Under the pieces are notes generated by a model. That model did not search any database, was not told where the DNA came from, and worked only from the letters and a program-made list of their open reading frames with translations. DNA of 64,000 nucleotides from Leptasterias polaris (lineage: Eukaryota > Echinodermata > Asteroidea > Forcipulatida > Asteriidae), in assembly GCA_037783415.1 (NCBI GenBank), contig JAZGTN010000162.1, positions 2,542,001 to 2,606,000 of the forward strand, given 5' to 3'. A program made the translations under genes and the position numbers. Below are positions 53,884 through 64,000 of the stretch, piece by piece; position 1 is the first letter of the stretch; each line of letters begins with the position of its first letter.

Positions 53884-54597
53884 TAGACTTGACTCAAGTC
53901 CCAATCCCGTGCAAGGCCCTTCCTTGCCTCATCGTCAGAAAACTATTATTTTGCGCTCTGCATTCCCCAACCTGTTCCGCGCGCGGGACAGGGACTTGAC
54001 GAACCCGCAGTTGCCTGATATGTAAATTTATTCACTTACGAATATGCAAAGTTATGGCGCATTACTTGTTGTCCAATCAAACGCGTTCAAAAAGAAGACT
54101 CGTTGATTTTTTATTTGCGGGGGTGGTAAAGTACTTTGTCGAGGATCGAAATGCATGAATATATATAAAAACTACAAATTTATTTGAATTCAAGTTAATA
54201 TTACGTATACATTGGGATTGGTATTGTTTGCAAATGCATACTTTGAATTGTTGACAAATGCAATTCAGCGACTTAAAACACCCACCCCCTCTTCCGCCCG
54301 GCAGCCATTCTGGAGATGCTTACGTCCATAGATACACGATACAAACGTCACAGAGCAAGATGAATACTAAATGAAAGGGGCGGCACTTCCACGCTCCCAT
54401 TGGATTTGTACATCTCCCCATTTGGGGAGATTTTTCTATTCAAATGCGTGGAGTAGGAAACGACCCCGTCAAGTCCCTTGATCGCCACCGCATAAATAAC
54501 TACATTTTGTCGGTGAGGGCGCACTGGTATTCTGTGGCTGCATGCTGGCGCGTTACGTTAGGAACCTCGCACGAGAAAGGGACTTGAATCAAGTCTA
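53884..54597. mobile_element. Mutator-like MITE of a second family (714 bp), exact 9-bp TSD
   Basis: The ends TAGACTTGACTCAAGTCCC and, inverted, TAGACTTGATTCAAGTCCC are flanked by CGCCTAGGG on both sides (53875-53883, 54598-54606). The tips match those of the elements at 32632 and 34653, including the palindromic AGACTTG..CAAGTC, but the bodies are unrelated, so two families seem to use one transposase. It is nested in the 5.87-kb foldback. Confidence 0.9.
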
Positions 54598-54606
54598 CGC
54601 CTAGGG

Positions 54607-55544
54607 CCGATCGAAAGTTTTTAACAAGCGTACACGCATAACAGTCACTTTGGGTGAGTCAATCAGCGTTGATTTTTAGTGTTTCCCTTCCAGGGGTTAG
54701 AGACGTACGCGGAGTTAGCGGGCGTTACGGCGCGCTGCCCATGGTAGCGAGGCTGGGAATGGACTCCCCAAAAAGGCGGAAATGGTAGACGCGCATTGTT
54801 CATAGGTGCGTATGCACATGTACCATTCCTTTTGTGCACATTTTAACTCCCAAAATGGCGGACAGGAGAAAAGCAGGTAAGTGCGCTGTGCGTTGTGCGA
54901 TGGGTATCTTAAGACCGTGAAAGTCTCGCGCGTAGTTGAACCTTTTGGACCCACGTACTCATTGCTTTCACACGCGCTATAAACAAACTTGGGCACCTCC
55001 CAACGGGTCCCAAGTTCGAATAAGCGCGAGACTTACACAGCTTATTACTCTTAGAACAATTCTTTTTTTCATGGAATTATTTCTGCCCAATATAGAAGTT
55101 AATTAGGTGATTTGTATTGGTGCCATTTTCAATAAAGGCTACGTAAACCGGTAGCTATGCGCTTGACTCAACTCGCCCCCCCCCTAAAGAAATTTTATCC
55201 CTTTATGTTAAAGACCAACTTCATTGACAAAAGCAACAATTAGTGATCTTTGCTGAAATTCAGTTAAAATGTTTCCAATCAATAATGAAATTGAGTTAAC
55301 AAGGTAGAGATTAAACAGATTTTAATGTAAAAAACAAAAATTTGTTTACCCTTCTCCGCTGCTTTTCAGAAAGATTTGCGAAAAGCCCTGTACGTCATTA
55401 CTTATGTTTATAGGTTTCCAAAACCTTCAGGTTGTGGCCTAACTTTTTGATCGATAATGACGAACAATTCAGAAGTTTAGTTTCAAAAAGTTACATTGAA
55501 AAACAAACACATGAAAAACAAGTTTAAAATAATAGCATTCCTGT

Positions 55545-55581
<37 letters not shown>

Positions 55582-55613
55582 ACAGCAGCAACAACAACAA
55601 CAACAACCAGCAG

Positions 55614-55646
<33 letters not shown>

Positions 55647-56290
55647 TAGCAGCCGCCACAAATAACCCACCAAAACCCCATAAAACAACAACAACAACAA
55701 CAACAGTTTGGTGGTCACCACACTTATTTTAGGTGCCAAACTTATTATAATTTTGGGGAAACCGACAGCTACTTTTGACTAATATTAATGTTTTGGGGTC
55801 ATGCAATTAATATATTGTGTAATTCTGATAATTTATTACAATCTTTGGTTTTGCGATCATTGCCTAAACTTTGGAGGAGACTTCGATAAATGTATGCTTT
55901 AAAGTTGGTCCTATTTGGCTTAGGAAGTGGATAAGTTGGTCCTATTTGGCTTGGGAAGTGGAAAATTGATTCACGAAAACTGGCAGCAAATATATTTGGG
56001 AAAAAGCACATGTTTATGGTTTTCTTTTAAGGGGTGGGGGGGTGTTTTCCTCTGGGGTAATATGCAAACATTCCAAACGGCTTATCTGCCCAAAAAGATC
56101 TGGAGTTTAGTCGTCCAAAAGTATGTTTGATTGGTTTTCAAGAGGTTAAAAGACTTTAAATATGTTTTGGGGTATTTTTGAATATTTAGCATTTAGCGTT
56201 GGTTGCTATGGGTGCACTACTCTAAATCGACCAAAAATTCATGCGGCAAGCTACTTATCATAATTTGTAAACCCACAACTTATTTTTAAT
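54607..56290. other. Foldback interior with CAG/CAA microsatellite
   Basis: (CAG)n/(CAA)n repeats fill about 55544-55705, interrupted by a unique stretch. The long minus-strand frames of Leu/Cys/Ala are by-products. The section 55790-56220 repeats the inner arm sequence with GGTCCTATTTGGCTTGGGAA and a block with GGTTTTCAAGAGG. Confidence 0.6.
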
Positions 56291-56865
56291 TATAACGTTT
56301 TGGGGGTCATGCAACTAATAGAGTGTGTAATTATAAGAACTTATCACAACCTGGGGGTTTCTGGGTTTCAAGTTTTGAGGAGATTTGATAAATTTGGGCT
56401 TTAAAGTTGGTCCTATTTAGCTTGGGAATTGGATGAGTGCCTCATGAAAACTGGCGGCAAGTCGGTTTGGGAAAAAACACATTTTCGGGGGTGTTTTGTC
56501 TGGGGTAATTAGCAAAAATTCCAAACGGCTGACCTGCCAAAACTTGAAAAGAAATCTGAAGTTTAGTTGTCTGAAAATATATTTGATTGGTTTTCAAGAG
56601 GCTGAGAGACTTTTAACTATTTTTTGAGAATTTTTGAATATTTAGCATTTATCATTGTTTGCTATGGGAGTCTATTTTAGAGGGGTGAAACCCTATGGGA
56701 GATTATTTAGAGTGGTGCGCCCCCCTGTGAAACTACCCGATAAGTCTGCCGCCACCAAGCGGTGCTGTCCACCATGTGCAAATCAACTCGTTTCCACAAT
56801 CTCGTTCCCCGTGGGGGCCGGCCCACGTCAATACTCCGTGCTTGGAAAAAAGGACGCACGTAATT

Positions 56866-57700
56866 CTGAAAATTATTTCCACGAGAAAACGAAATTCTTA
56901 AAATTATTTCCACGGGAAAACGAAATTCTGAAAATTATTTCCACGGGAAAACGAAATTCTGAAAAATATTTCCACGGGAAAACGAAATTCTGATAATTAT
57001 TTTCGCGGGAAAACGAAATTCTGAAAAAAATTTCCACGGGAAAACGAAATTGTGATAATTATTTCCACGAGAAAACGAATTTTGGAAAATTATTTCCGCG
57101 GGAAAACGAAATTCTGAAAAATATTTCCACGGGAAAACGAAATTCTGATAATTATTTTCGGGGGAAAACGAAACTCGGAAAATTATTTTCGCGGGAAAAC
57201 GAAATTCTGAAAATTATTTCCACGGGAAAACGAAATTGTGATAATTATTTCCACGAGAAAACGAATTTTGGAAAATTATTTCCGCGGGAAAACGAAATTC
57301 TGAAAAATATTTCCACGGGAAAACGAAATTCTGATAATTATTTTCGGGGGAAAACGAAACTCGGAAAATTATTTTCGCGGGAAAACGAAATTCTGAAAAT
57401 TATTTCCACGGGAAAACGAAATTGTGATAATTATTTCCTCGAGAAAACGAATTTTGGAAAATTATTTCCGCGGGAAAACGAAATTCTGAAAAATATTTCC
57501 ACGGGAAAACGAAATTCTGATAATTATTTTCGGGGGAAAACGAAACTCGGAAAATTATTTTCGCGGGAAAACGAAATTCTGAAAATTATTTCCACGGGAA
57601 AACGAAATTCTGAAAATTATTTCCACGGGAAAACGAAATTGTGATAATTATTTCCGCGGGAAAACGAATTTTTGAAAATTATTTCCGCGAGAAAACGAAA
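56866..57700. repeat. 30-bp array, right foldback arm, about 28 units
   Basis: Units GAAATTCTGAAAATTATTTC plus CACGGGAAAAC. A higher-order unit of about 180 bp (with GAATTTTGGAAAATTATTTC and GAAACTCGGAAAATTATTTT variants) is repeated three times between about 57030 and 57590, so this arm has expanded by block duplication compared with the left arm. Confidence 0.93.
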
Positions 57701-57744
57701 AAAAAAATTATTGGCATGTCACCTCCCGGGCTCCGTAAATTTGT

Positions 57745-58429
57745 TTGTTGTATTGTATTGTTTTCTTCTGGTGAATCCTCGTCCTTTTTAATTAGAGGAC
57801 CGGCCTTTTTCCCGTGTCTCTACATTATCAAACTACGCATGCTTGCTACCTTATGTGTGAAGCAACATCATTTGTCATGATTATGAAAAGGGCATAAGAA
57901 CCTACTGTTTACACGATGTGCAATTTATGTTGAATTTATTTTGCTGTTCACATTGTATTTCTTTGAAGTATTCAACAGGATCTAAAAGTTAGATTCGTGT
58001 AAAAACCGTTGTTGATCAGAGTCAAATTTATGTTGACCTTTTATATTTCCGATTGCATTTTCTCAGTTATCAAAAGTTATTCAAATCACCAAAACAGTTC
58101 AGCAAAATACACTCGTTCAGTTGATATTTACCACCAAGCCAACAAAAGGCTAACACGAAGGTTATGCAATGAGCTATTCATTGGACCACCGTCGAACATC
58201 GTAGATTTCCGAAGGATGGTTGCATTTATCGACAAGTGCAGTAACAAAGGACCATTAACTTGGTATAGCGCCACCATGGATAACGTATCACGACACAGCA
58301 ATGCAGTCTTCGTGGACTTTGCACCTAAGATCAATGGCGCAGTGTGTGTACCGTTTACATGTACATGCAAGATTACGCGTGGTCAATGGAGCAGAATGAC
58401 CAGCCCTGCGGGCTAATACTAACGTAATG
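57745..58429. other. No recognisable gene
   Basis: A 135-codon ORF (58009-58416, plus) has no domain I recognise, and its frame is only modestly longer than chance. It is not accepted. Confidence 0.45.
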
Positions 58430-59085
58430 TTCAACTTACATTTTCAGCGGGAAGTCAAGAACAACCGGGATAACTCTTTGTGTAGCATTTGTTGAGTTTT
58501 AAAAGACCTGTCCGATGATGTATTGATTGAAGCAATCCATTCAGTAATGATTAAGTTATGATTTTTTGAAATATTAAATTTTGATTTACTGTATTTCAAC
58601 ACCTGATGACGTAATCATGACGTCACAACAACTTGATGAAGGTTTCATCAAGGTTCTAACATGGTGTAAATTTGAGGTTGATCGGATAAACAGAAGTGAA
58701 GAATTTGGGCAGGAAATGTTTTTTGGTTAAGAATTGCAGAAAGGCAAACTTTGACCTTCCGGTACGACCGGAAGTAAAGGTCGGGTGATTTTGGCATTAA
58801 CTTTTCAAATGTTGCCCGTGTCTTGATCTATCATATGCCCAAATATAAATACCATAACTGTAATATTCAGAGACATACAGGCAATGGCATGAGGGCACTT
58901 TTTGACCTTAAATGGCTTGTAATTTGACACCCGATGACGTCATCTTGACGTCATTGCTCACACACCTTCTGCTTGTTATGTTCTAACGTCACATTAAGTT
59001 TCAAGTTGATCAAAGGTTTGCAAGTATGTTTTTTTAACGGACAAACGACTATCAGAAGAATAAGCAAAACAAAAAAGAAACTAGT
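58430..59085. repeat. Dispersed repeat, M module, copy 1
   Basis: It is collinear with 61190-61860. Landmarks include TGATGACGTNATCATGACGTC, GTTGCCCGTGTCTTGATCTA, AGAGACATACAGGCA and TTTCAAGTTGATCAAAG. It ends near AGAAGAATAAGCAAAACAAA, then the hairpin boundary motif. No ORF. Confidence 0.8.
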
Positions 59086-60830
59086 CTTAACGTGTTTGTG
59101 ACAACAAACACTAGGTGTTCGGGTATCGCTGGTGGGCTCACTGCTGTTTTAATGCGTAAGCTATATCATTGAATCGCTGAAAACAATCCTGATAGCTTTT
59201 GAAATATTAGAGAAAGTAAAGTATAAATAGGTTACACAAGAAATAAAGGGCTGCTAAAAATGTTATAAATTTTATAAATAACAACCTTTTGTTTAGCCAA
59301 ATTTGAAAACCTATGACATCATTATGAAGTTAGAAAGTTTTTAGCGAGACATAGGCATTTAAATATGTGCCTAGTGGAAAACAAAGATTAACTTAGAAAG
59401 TAAGTTTATTTATTTTTCGATGGTTATCGATTTTGTATTGATAAAAAACCACACTATACATGTTGACATTATTAGGTTACAATTCAGAAAAGTTTTTAAC
59501 AGGGTTTCAAATCCAATGAGGTGGATACTCGGTTCAGGAAACATTGATTGTTCAATACAAAAACACTGATGATGATGTCGCTAAAATAAGTCAAGCAAGT
59601 TCTCAGCTGGCAGTTGTATTATTTAAAAAGCTTAATTTGCTTGATTTTTGGATATTGATTTTCCTACAGAACAGTTTGTTAATTTTTAGACTATTGAAAG
59701 GGCACTTGTTTTAAATCATAATGCAAAACGAAGGCAAATCATGAAGACGGCAAATCTAAGCCTCTCTTGAATTTTGACTTATAACATAATGATTTATAAG
59801 TTCTATTTCTACCTGTATGGTGCATCATACAGGAAATGAGGAATGCAACACAACAACACGTGGAAAATCTGTCACTGGATCCAAGACCATGCCGGTGGAT
59901 GTGCTGTATTCTGAAGAAGAAAAAAACAATATTACAAAATAAACAAAGTATGACTCTAGGAAAATTAAGTCAAGCTGAAACTGTTAAAATAAACAAAAAT
60001 CAAGACTTAAAACGTTTCATATTTATATAATAATACTACTAATTTATTTAATTTATATTGCGCTCTCTCAATGACCAACCTGTTCAAAGGGGTGGGGGGG
60101 GGGGGGGGGGGCAAAACAGTAACAACATTCAAACTTAGGAAATTGCACAAGAAAAGGTTAGTGGAAGGTGCACATATTGTTTTGGAAGTGAACAACTTAT
60201 AAACAAAACCTACTTTACTTAACACAAACGTCATCAAAGTTGCCGACAAACATTCTTCAGTCGGACCATTTTCTGACTTTAGTGACACAGCCAACAATCA
60301 TACCAATCCCCCATTGCCCAATTCTACTCCTCGACGATCACACTAAACGTTCTTTAGTTTTAAAAACATCACCAACGCCACCACTTGATGATAAAAGATA
60401 AACTTTATAACATAACTGTGCATTAAATAAATACTCATTTTGAAAAGCAATGATTTTCACACAAAGCTTACCGTTTTATCACCGTGTGGCACCGATATAG
60501 CATCGATAAACACTGCCGTGGACGCCGTCCGAAACACCCATTCATGAGCTGATGTCAAGTCTCTGCTTCTCGGTGTTTGATAAACACATAACCAATGTTC
60601 GTCTTTTTCTGCTTGCATTTTCTCAAACAATTACAAGTCATACGAATCACTGAAGCAGGTGGTCATCTCAGTGAAACTTCGTCTTCAATTCCATATTGAT
60701 CATTAAGCCATGAGAAGGGCGAATAGGGGAACAATTAGACGCTGAATATAAGCGGTATTTAGATCTATAATCTTAATAGTACGCCATTGATAATCTTGAA
60801 CTACGTTGTACATACGGTAAAGGCGCTTCG
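59086..60830. repeat. Dispersed repeat, N family, copy B
   Basis: It begins with the hairpin GTGTTTGTGACAACAAACAC and TAGGTGTTCGGGTATCGCTG. It is homologous to copy A (37040) over the whole length and to copy C (62140) at its 5' part. A poly-G tract lies near 60089-60110. Confidence 0.8.
60472..60618 (-). CDS. Open exon-like frame in N-family copy B
   Basis: An ATG (60618) opens 49 codons beginning MQAEKDEHWLCVYQTPRSRD and including EWVFRTASTAVFIDAI. It runs straight into a consensus splice donor GTAAGC at 60471. An in-frame TAA lies three codons before the ATG. Copy A has the related frame with a stop and with a donor at the same place. It could be the first coding exon of the autonomous element or a captured host exon. 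I do not recognise the protein. Confidence 0.4.
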
Positions 60831-61189
60831 CCGCTCGCGCTGGTCTTTTTTCGTGCGTGATATCCGGGCCGGGGGTGCCGCGGTGCGCCTTGACTAAAGG
60901 CTAGCTTCCCGCCACATGAAACAACAATGACGACACTGAACTGCAGCTTGCATCAGTTTCAACGTTATGTGTACATAATGTTTTGTCAATCAAAGTGGGG
61001 GGGGGGGGGGGGTACGAGTGGGTAGTTGCTCTTCATTGTCCGGTTTTGACCATATATTAAGGTCAAAATGTTGTCATGTCTGTGTTCAGAAGTTTGAGCA
61101 CGACTAACGTTCTACACCCTGATACAAAAATTATGCTGAAATGATCAGTAGTTTTAAAGATATATATAAGATAGGATAATAAGAAATTT
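60831..61189. other. Unrecognised, with poly-G tract
   Basis: Contains a G run of about 16 bases near 60997-61012. No gene. Confidence 0.55.
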
Positions 61190-61860
61190 TCAACTTCCGA
61201 TTTTAACCGGAAGTAAGTTCAAATGTTGGACGGGTTCTGTGTAGCGTTTGTCGAACTTTAAATGAGCTATCCGATGATGTGTAGATTATAAAAAACAAAC
61301 AAATGGTTCATGAGTTATGCTTTTTACAAATATTAAACTTTGATTTATTATAATTCGATGCCCGATGACGTCATCATGACGTAAATAGGTTTGTGTCGTC
61401 TTGATAGTGAGGTTCAACTATCTGTTGAGTTTCATTGTTCAATTCAATCTCAATCTTGAGTTATTCCGTAGATAAGCTCGAAAGTGTTTTTTTGAAGGAA
61501 AAAACGAAGGCGAACTTCGACCTAGGGTAACGACCCGGAAGTTAAGGTCATGTGAATTTGGCGTTAACTTTTCAAATGTTGCCCGTGTCTTGATCTATCA
61601 TATGCCCAAATATGAATACTGTAGTTGTAATATTCAGAGACATACAGGCATTGGCATGAGGGCACTTTTCGAGCTAAAATGGCTTGTAACTTGACACCTG
61701 ATGACGTAATCGTGACGTCACAACTTACTCGGCTTCTCCTAGTTATGTTCTAACTTCACATGAAGTTTCAAGTTGATCAAAGATTCGGAAGTATGCGTTT
61801 GCTTGCGGACAAAGCTCACTGAGAAGAATAAGCAAAACAAAGAAGAAGAAGAAGAAAAAA
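61190..61860. repeat. Dispersed repeat, M module, copy 2
   Basis: Second copy of the sequence at 58430-59085, including TGATGACGTCATCATGACGT and the GTTGCCCGTGTCTTGATCTA block. It is followed by an array of hairpins where copy 1 has just one. Confidence 0.8.
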
Positions 61861-62130
61861 ACGAACAATAACAAAGAGTTGTTCGGTCTGTAGACCGAAC
61901 ACCTAAAAAAAACCGAACAAAAACAAAGAGTTGTTTGGTCTGTAGACCGAACACCTAAAAAACCGAACAATAACAAAGAGTTGTTCGGTCTGTAGACCGA
62001 ACACCTAAAAAAAAAAAACGAACAATAACAAAGAGTTGTTCGGTCTGTAGACCGAACACCTAAAAAACAAAACAAAAAAAACGAACAAAAACAAGGAGTT
62101 GTTCGGGCTTCTAAGCCCGAACACCTAACT
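61861..62130. repeat. Tandem hairpin-CTAA array
   Basis: GTTCGGTCTGTAGACCGAAC (a 20-base near-palindrome) occurs at 61881, 61933 (one change), 61983 and 62038, each followed by ACACCTAA and an A-rich stretch. A fifth hairpin GTTCGGGCTTCTAAGCCCGAAC lies at 62101, and a sixth of that type at 62610-62631. The pattern hairpin plus CTAA resembles the 3' terminus of Helitron-type elements. Confidence 0.85.
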
Positions 62131-62133
62131 AGG

Positions 62134-62590
62134 CTTAACGTGTTTGTGACAACAAACACTAGGTGTTCGGGTATCGCTGTTGGGCTCACTGCTGTTTTAA
62201 TGCGTAAGCTATATCATGTAATCGCTGAAAACAATGCTGATAGCTTTTGAAATTTCAGAGAAAGTAAAGTATAAATAGTTTACACAAGAAATAAAGGGCT
62301 GCTCAAAATTGTATAAATGTTATAAATAACAACCTTTTGTTTAGCCAAATTTGAAACCTATGACATCATTATGAAGTTAGAATGTTTTTAGCGAGACATA
62401 GGCATTTAAATATGTGCCTAGTGGAAAACAAAGATTAACTTAGAAAGTAAGTTTTTTTATTTTTCGATGGTTATCGATTCTTTATTGATAAAAAACCACA
62501 CTATACATGTTGACATTATTAGGTTACAATTCAGAAAAGTTTTTAACAGGGTTTCAAATCCAGTGAGGTGGATACTCGGTTCAGGAAACA
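62134..62590. repeat. Dispersed repeat, N family, copy C (5' part)
   Basis: It starts with GTGTTTGTGACAACAAACAC and TAGGTGTTCGGGTATCGCTG and follows copy B closely to GGTGGATACTCGGTTCAGGA. It is then cut off and followed by the hairpin-CTAA motif at 62610 and an (AATA)n tract (62635-62662). Confidence 0.85.
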
Positions 62591-62662
62591 AAAACAAAAA
62601 CAAGGAGTTGTTCGGGCTTCTAAGCCCGAACACCTAATAAATAAATAAATAAATAAATAATA

Positions 62663-63506
62663 GTATCAGTAATAAAAGATCCAATAGATCTTATGGCGCC
62701 AAATCCATTAAATTGACGCTCAATAAGGCCATTTAGAGTAACCAATGTTTAAAAATGTTGATATTTTTTAATTTGGTTTTACACACCCATCCACCAGAAA
62801 TTTCGATTTTTTTTTTATATTATTGACCGACTATTTAGTATACGCTATTACACTGAAGAACAAAGTAATGCCACAGAAAGAAGCCTGATAGTTTTGATCA
62901 ACGTTCTTCTAGCTCAGCTCGGGAGTTTTGTCATGGCCTTTTGTGTTTCCAGCATCATGCAACTTTGTACCTGAGGAAATGCCATGTGACATCTCGCTTA
63001 ACGCACAGAGGTCAGCTATCGAAACAAGGTTGACCGATGACATTGGAGAGCACAGACATAGCAGACGATCCAAAACGAAGCGACCCCATGTAACCACCCC
63101 CCCCCCCCCTCAAAATGTATTCTTCGTTACATTTTAGTTTTAAACTGAATTTGCATTTTCAGTTGACTTATACCAACCCACAATTTCGAAAAATTATTCT
63201 TTATAACCCTTTAGATTAAGTTAACAATAACCACGTAATACAAAACGTTTAAAACCTACAGAAACAAATGGTACGCCTATCAAAATAAAACAAAATACGA
63301 GAGAAGCAAGGCGACTTAATATTTAGACAAGAATATAAAATTAACTCTTGGTAGCTTGCAAATTGACCCAACTTAAAACTGTAGACTGTCGAGCTGACAT
63401 CCGCGTTTGCACATCAGATTACGGCTGTCTTTTGAGTCTTTCTTCTGGATTTTATGATAACAGCCTGTTAAAAGGTAGGGTCATGGTAGAATTTTTTATC
63501 CGAAAG
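62663..63506. other. No recognisable gene
   Basis: AT-rich, with a C10 tract near 63099. Nothing can be supported. Confidence 0.55.
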
Positions 63507-64000
63507 CTTACTTGTTATAAAAATGGTAATGGCAGTAAGCATCCTGCGAAATTATTTCGTCTGAAATGCCCCCGTCAATTAGAAAACAATAAAAAGCAAG
63601 TGTCACATACTAAATTTCTTGGTGTCTATATTGATGAATGTCTTTCTTGGAAATTCCATATAAAGGAATTAGAAAACAAAATTTCCAAAAATATAGGCAT
63701 CATGAGTAGATTAAAGTACACTCTTCCATCAAGCATTTTGCGTACTTTGTACTGTTCATTAATTCTTTCTTACCTTTCTTATTGTAACGTTATTTGGGCT
63801 AACACGTACAAGTCAAATCTTGATAGATTGAATAAACTGCAGAAAAGGGCAATTCGTATTGTATCTAAGGTCCACTTTAACGAACATACCACTCCTTTAT
63901 TTAAGAAATATAACCTTTTGTCTCTTAACAATATCAATGTCTTTCAACAAGACGTTTTTATGTATAAATTTATAAATAACCAACTTCCTGAATCGCTACA
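63507..64000 (+). CDS. LINE reverse transcriptase, C-terminal domain (runs off the window)
   Basis: An open plus-strand frame encodes the region after the RT catalytic core of a non-LTR retrotransposon: KLFRLKCP.., then TKFLGVYIDECLSWKFHIK, LKYTLPSSILRTLYCSLILS, LSYCNVIWANTYKSNLDRLN, KLQKRAIRIVSK, TTPLFKKYNLLSLNNIN. This FLG..D..W..HI block and the LQKRAIRI block are characteristic of the jockey/CR1-type superfamily. The catalytic part is not present upstream, so the element is 5'-truncated here. It continues beyond 64000. There is no stop in the visible part. Confidence 0.85.

Larger units (their letters stand above)
51869..57736. mobile_element. 5.87-kb foldback element, 8-bp TSD, 30-bp-repeat arms
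   Basis: The tips ACGGAGCCCGGGAGGTGACA are exact inverted repeats and the direct duplication AAATTTGT flanks them (51861-51868, 57737-57744). The next arm portion is a tandem array of 30-bp units. Beyond the array the arms continue as unique inverted sequence (block around GACGTGGGCCGGCCCCCACG; CTGCCGCCACCAAGCGGTGC) to about 52690 on the left and 56290 on the right. A partial further copy of the inner arm lies at about 55790-56220. I find no transposase, so it is non-autonomous. An 8-bp duplication fits hAT-like and some other superfamilies. Confidence 0.9.

Noticed and set aside
53301..53999. 232-codon ORF
   Set aside because: Lies inside a non-autonomous foldback, with other long frames overlapping and repeated sub-blocks; no domain.
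55469..55739. Leu/Cys/Ala-rich ORFs on the minus strand
   Set aside because: Translation of a CAG/CAA microsatellite.
58009..58416. 135-codon ORF
   Set aside because: No recognisable similarity, weak length evidence and opposite-strand frame of similar quality.
61881..62122. CRISPR-like regularly spaced palindromes
   Set aside because: Few units, uneven spacing (50-63 bases), A-rich similar spacers and an animal genome. It is a hairpin array linked to transposon ends.

Overview
The window is a TE-rich stretch of animal nuclear DNA. There is no operon structure. The one convincing host gene is split into short exons with canonical GT..AG borders, and most of the rest is retrotransposons, foldback elements, MITEs, SINEs and satellites. 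The repeat style (many TAGGCCTA tracts, a MITE family reading GGGCC..TTTCATAAAG, tRNA-derived SINE fragments, Ty3/gypsy, BEL/Pao and CR1/L2-like elements) suggests a marine deuterostome, probably an echinoderm. That assignment is inferred from repeat style, not proven. I see no rRNA gene, no intact tRNA gene and no true CRISPR array.

Layout: 0-11.9 kb is intergenic or intronic, with a 21-bp minisatellite, small MITEs, one LTR with an adjacent polypurine tract (2779-3122), a 24-bp array and a weak first-exon candidate at 8568. From 28204 down to 11969 on the minus strand lies a fold-type III PLP-decarboxylase gene of the ornithine decarboxylase / antizyme inhibitor family. Six exons join with perfectly compatible phases, but the exons for the middle of the barrel are absent. 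Where they should be there is a degraded LINE (22680-25310). Its 9.4-kb intron (12093-21447) is almost completely filled by a 7.05-kb foldback element (12369-19414) and an L-X-L'-X' inverted composite (19491-21384).

From 29 to 40 kb there are foldbacks, a LINE tail inside a palindrome-built inverted repeat, two Mutator-like MITEs with 9-bp target duplications and a copy of a dispersed repeat (N family). At 40.1-43.2 kb is a wrecked BEL/Pao element whose gag is interrupted by a hairpin-ended insertion. Into it a very young Ty3/gypsy element has inserted (43243-51676; LTRs differ at 1 of 454 positions; 4-bp ATAT target duplication). It encodes Gag, a -1-frame Pol reached through a textbook GGGAAAC slippery site followed by a possible pseudoknot, and an unusual third ORF with two C2H2 zinc fingers.

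From 51.9 to 57.7 kb is a 5.87-kb foldback with 30-bp-repeat arms and an 8-bp target duplication, itself carrying a third Mutator-like MITE. From 58.4 to 62.6 kb repeat modules alternate, with boundaries marked by hairpin-CTAR motifs that resemble Helitron 3' ends. The window ends inside a plus-strand LINE reverse transcriptase.

Best leads: (1) the gypsy element with frameshift signal and zinc-finger ORF3, (2) the ODC-like gene with a missing barrel and lost cofactor residues, (3) the large foldbacks built from palindromic or tandem subunits, (4) the hairpin-CTAR module array, (5) the palindrome-tipped Mutator-like MITEs.
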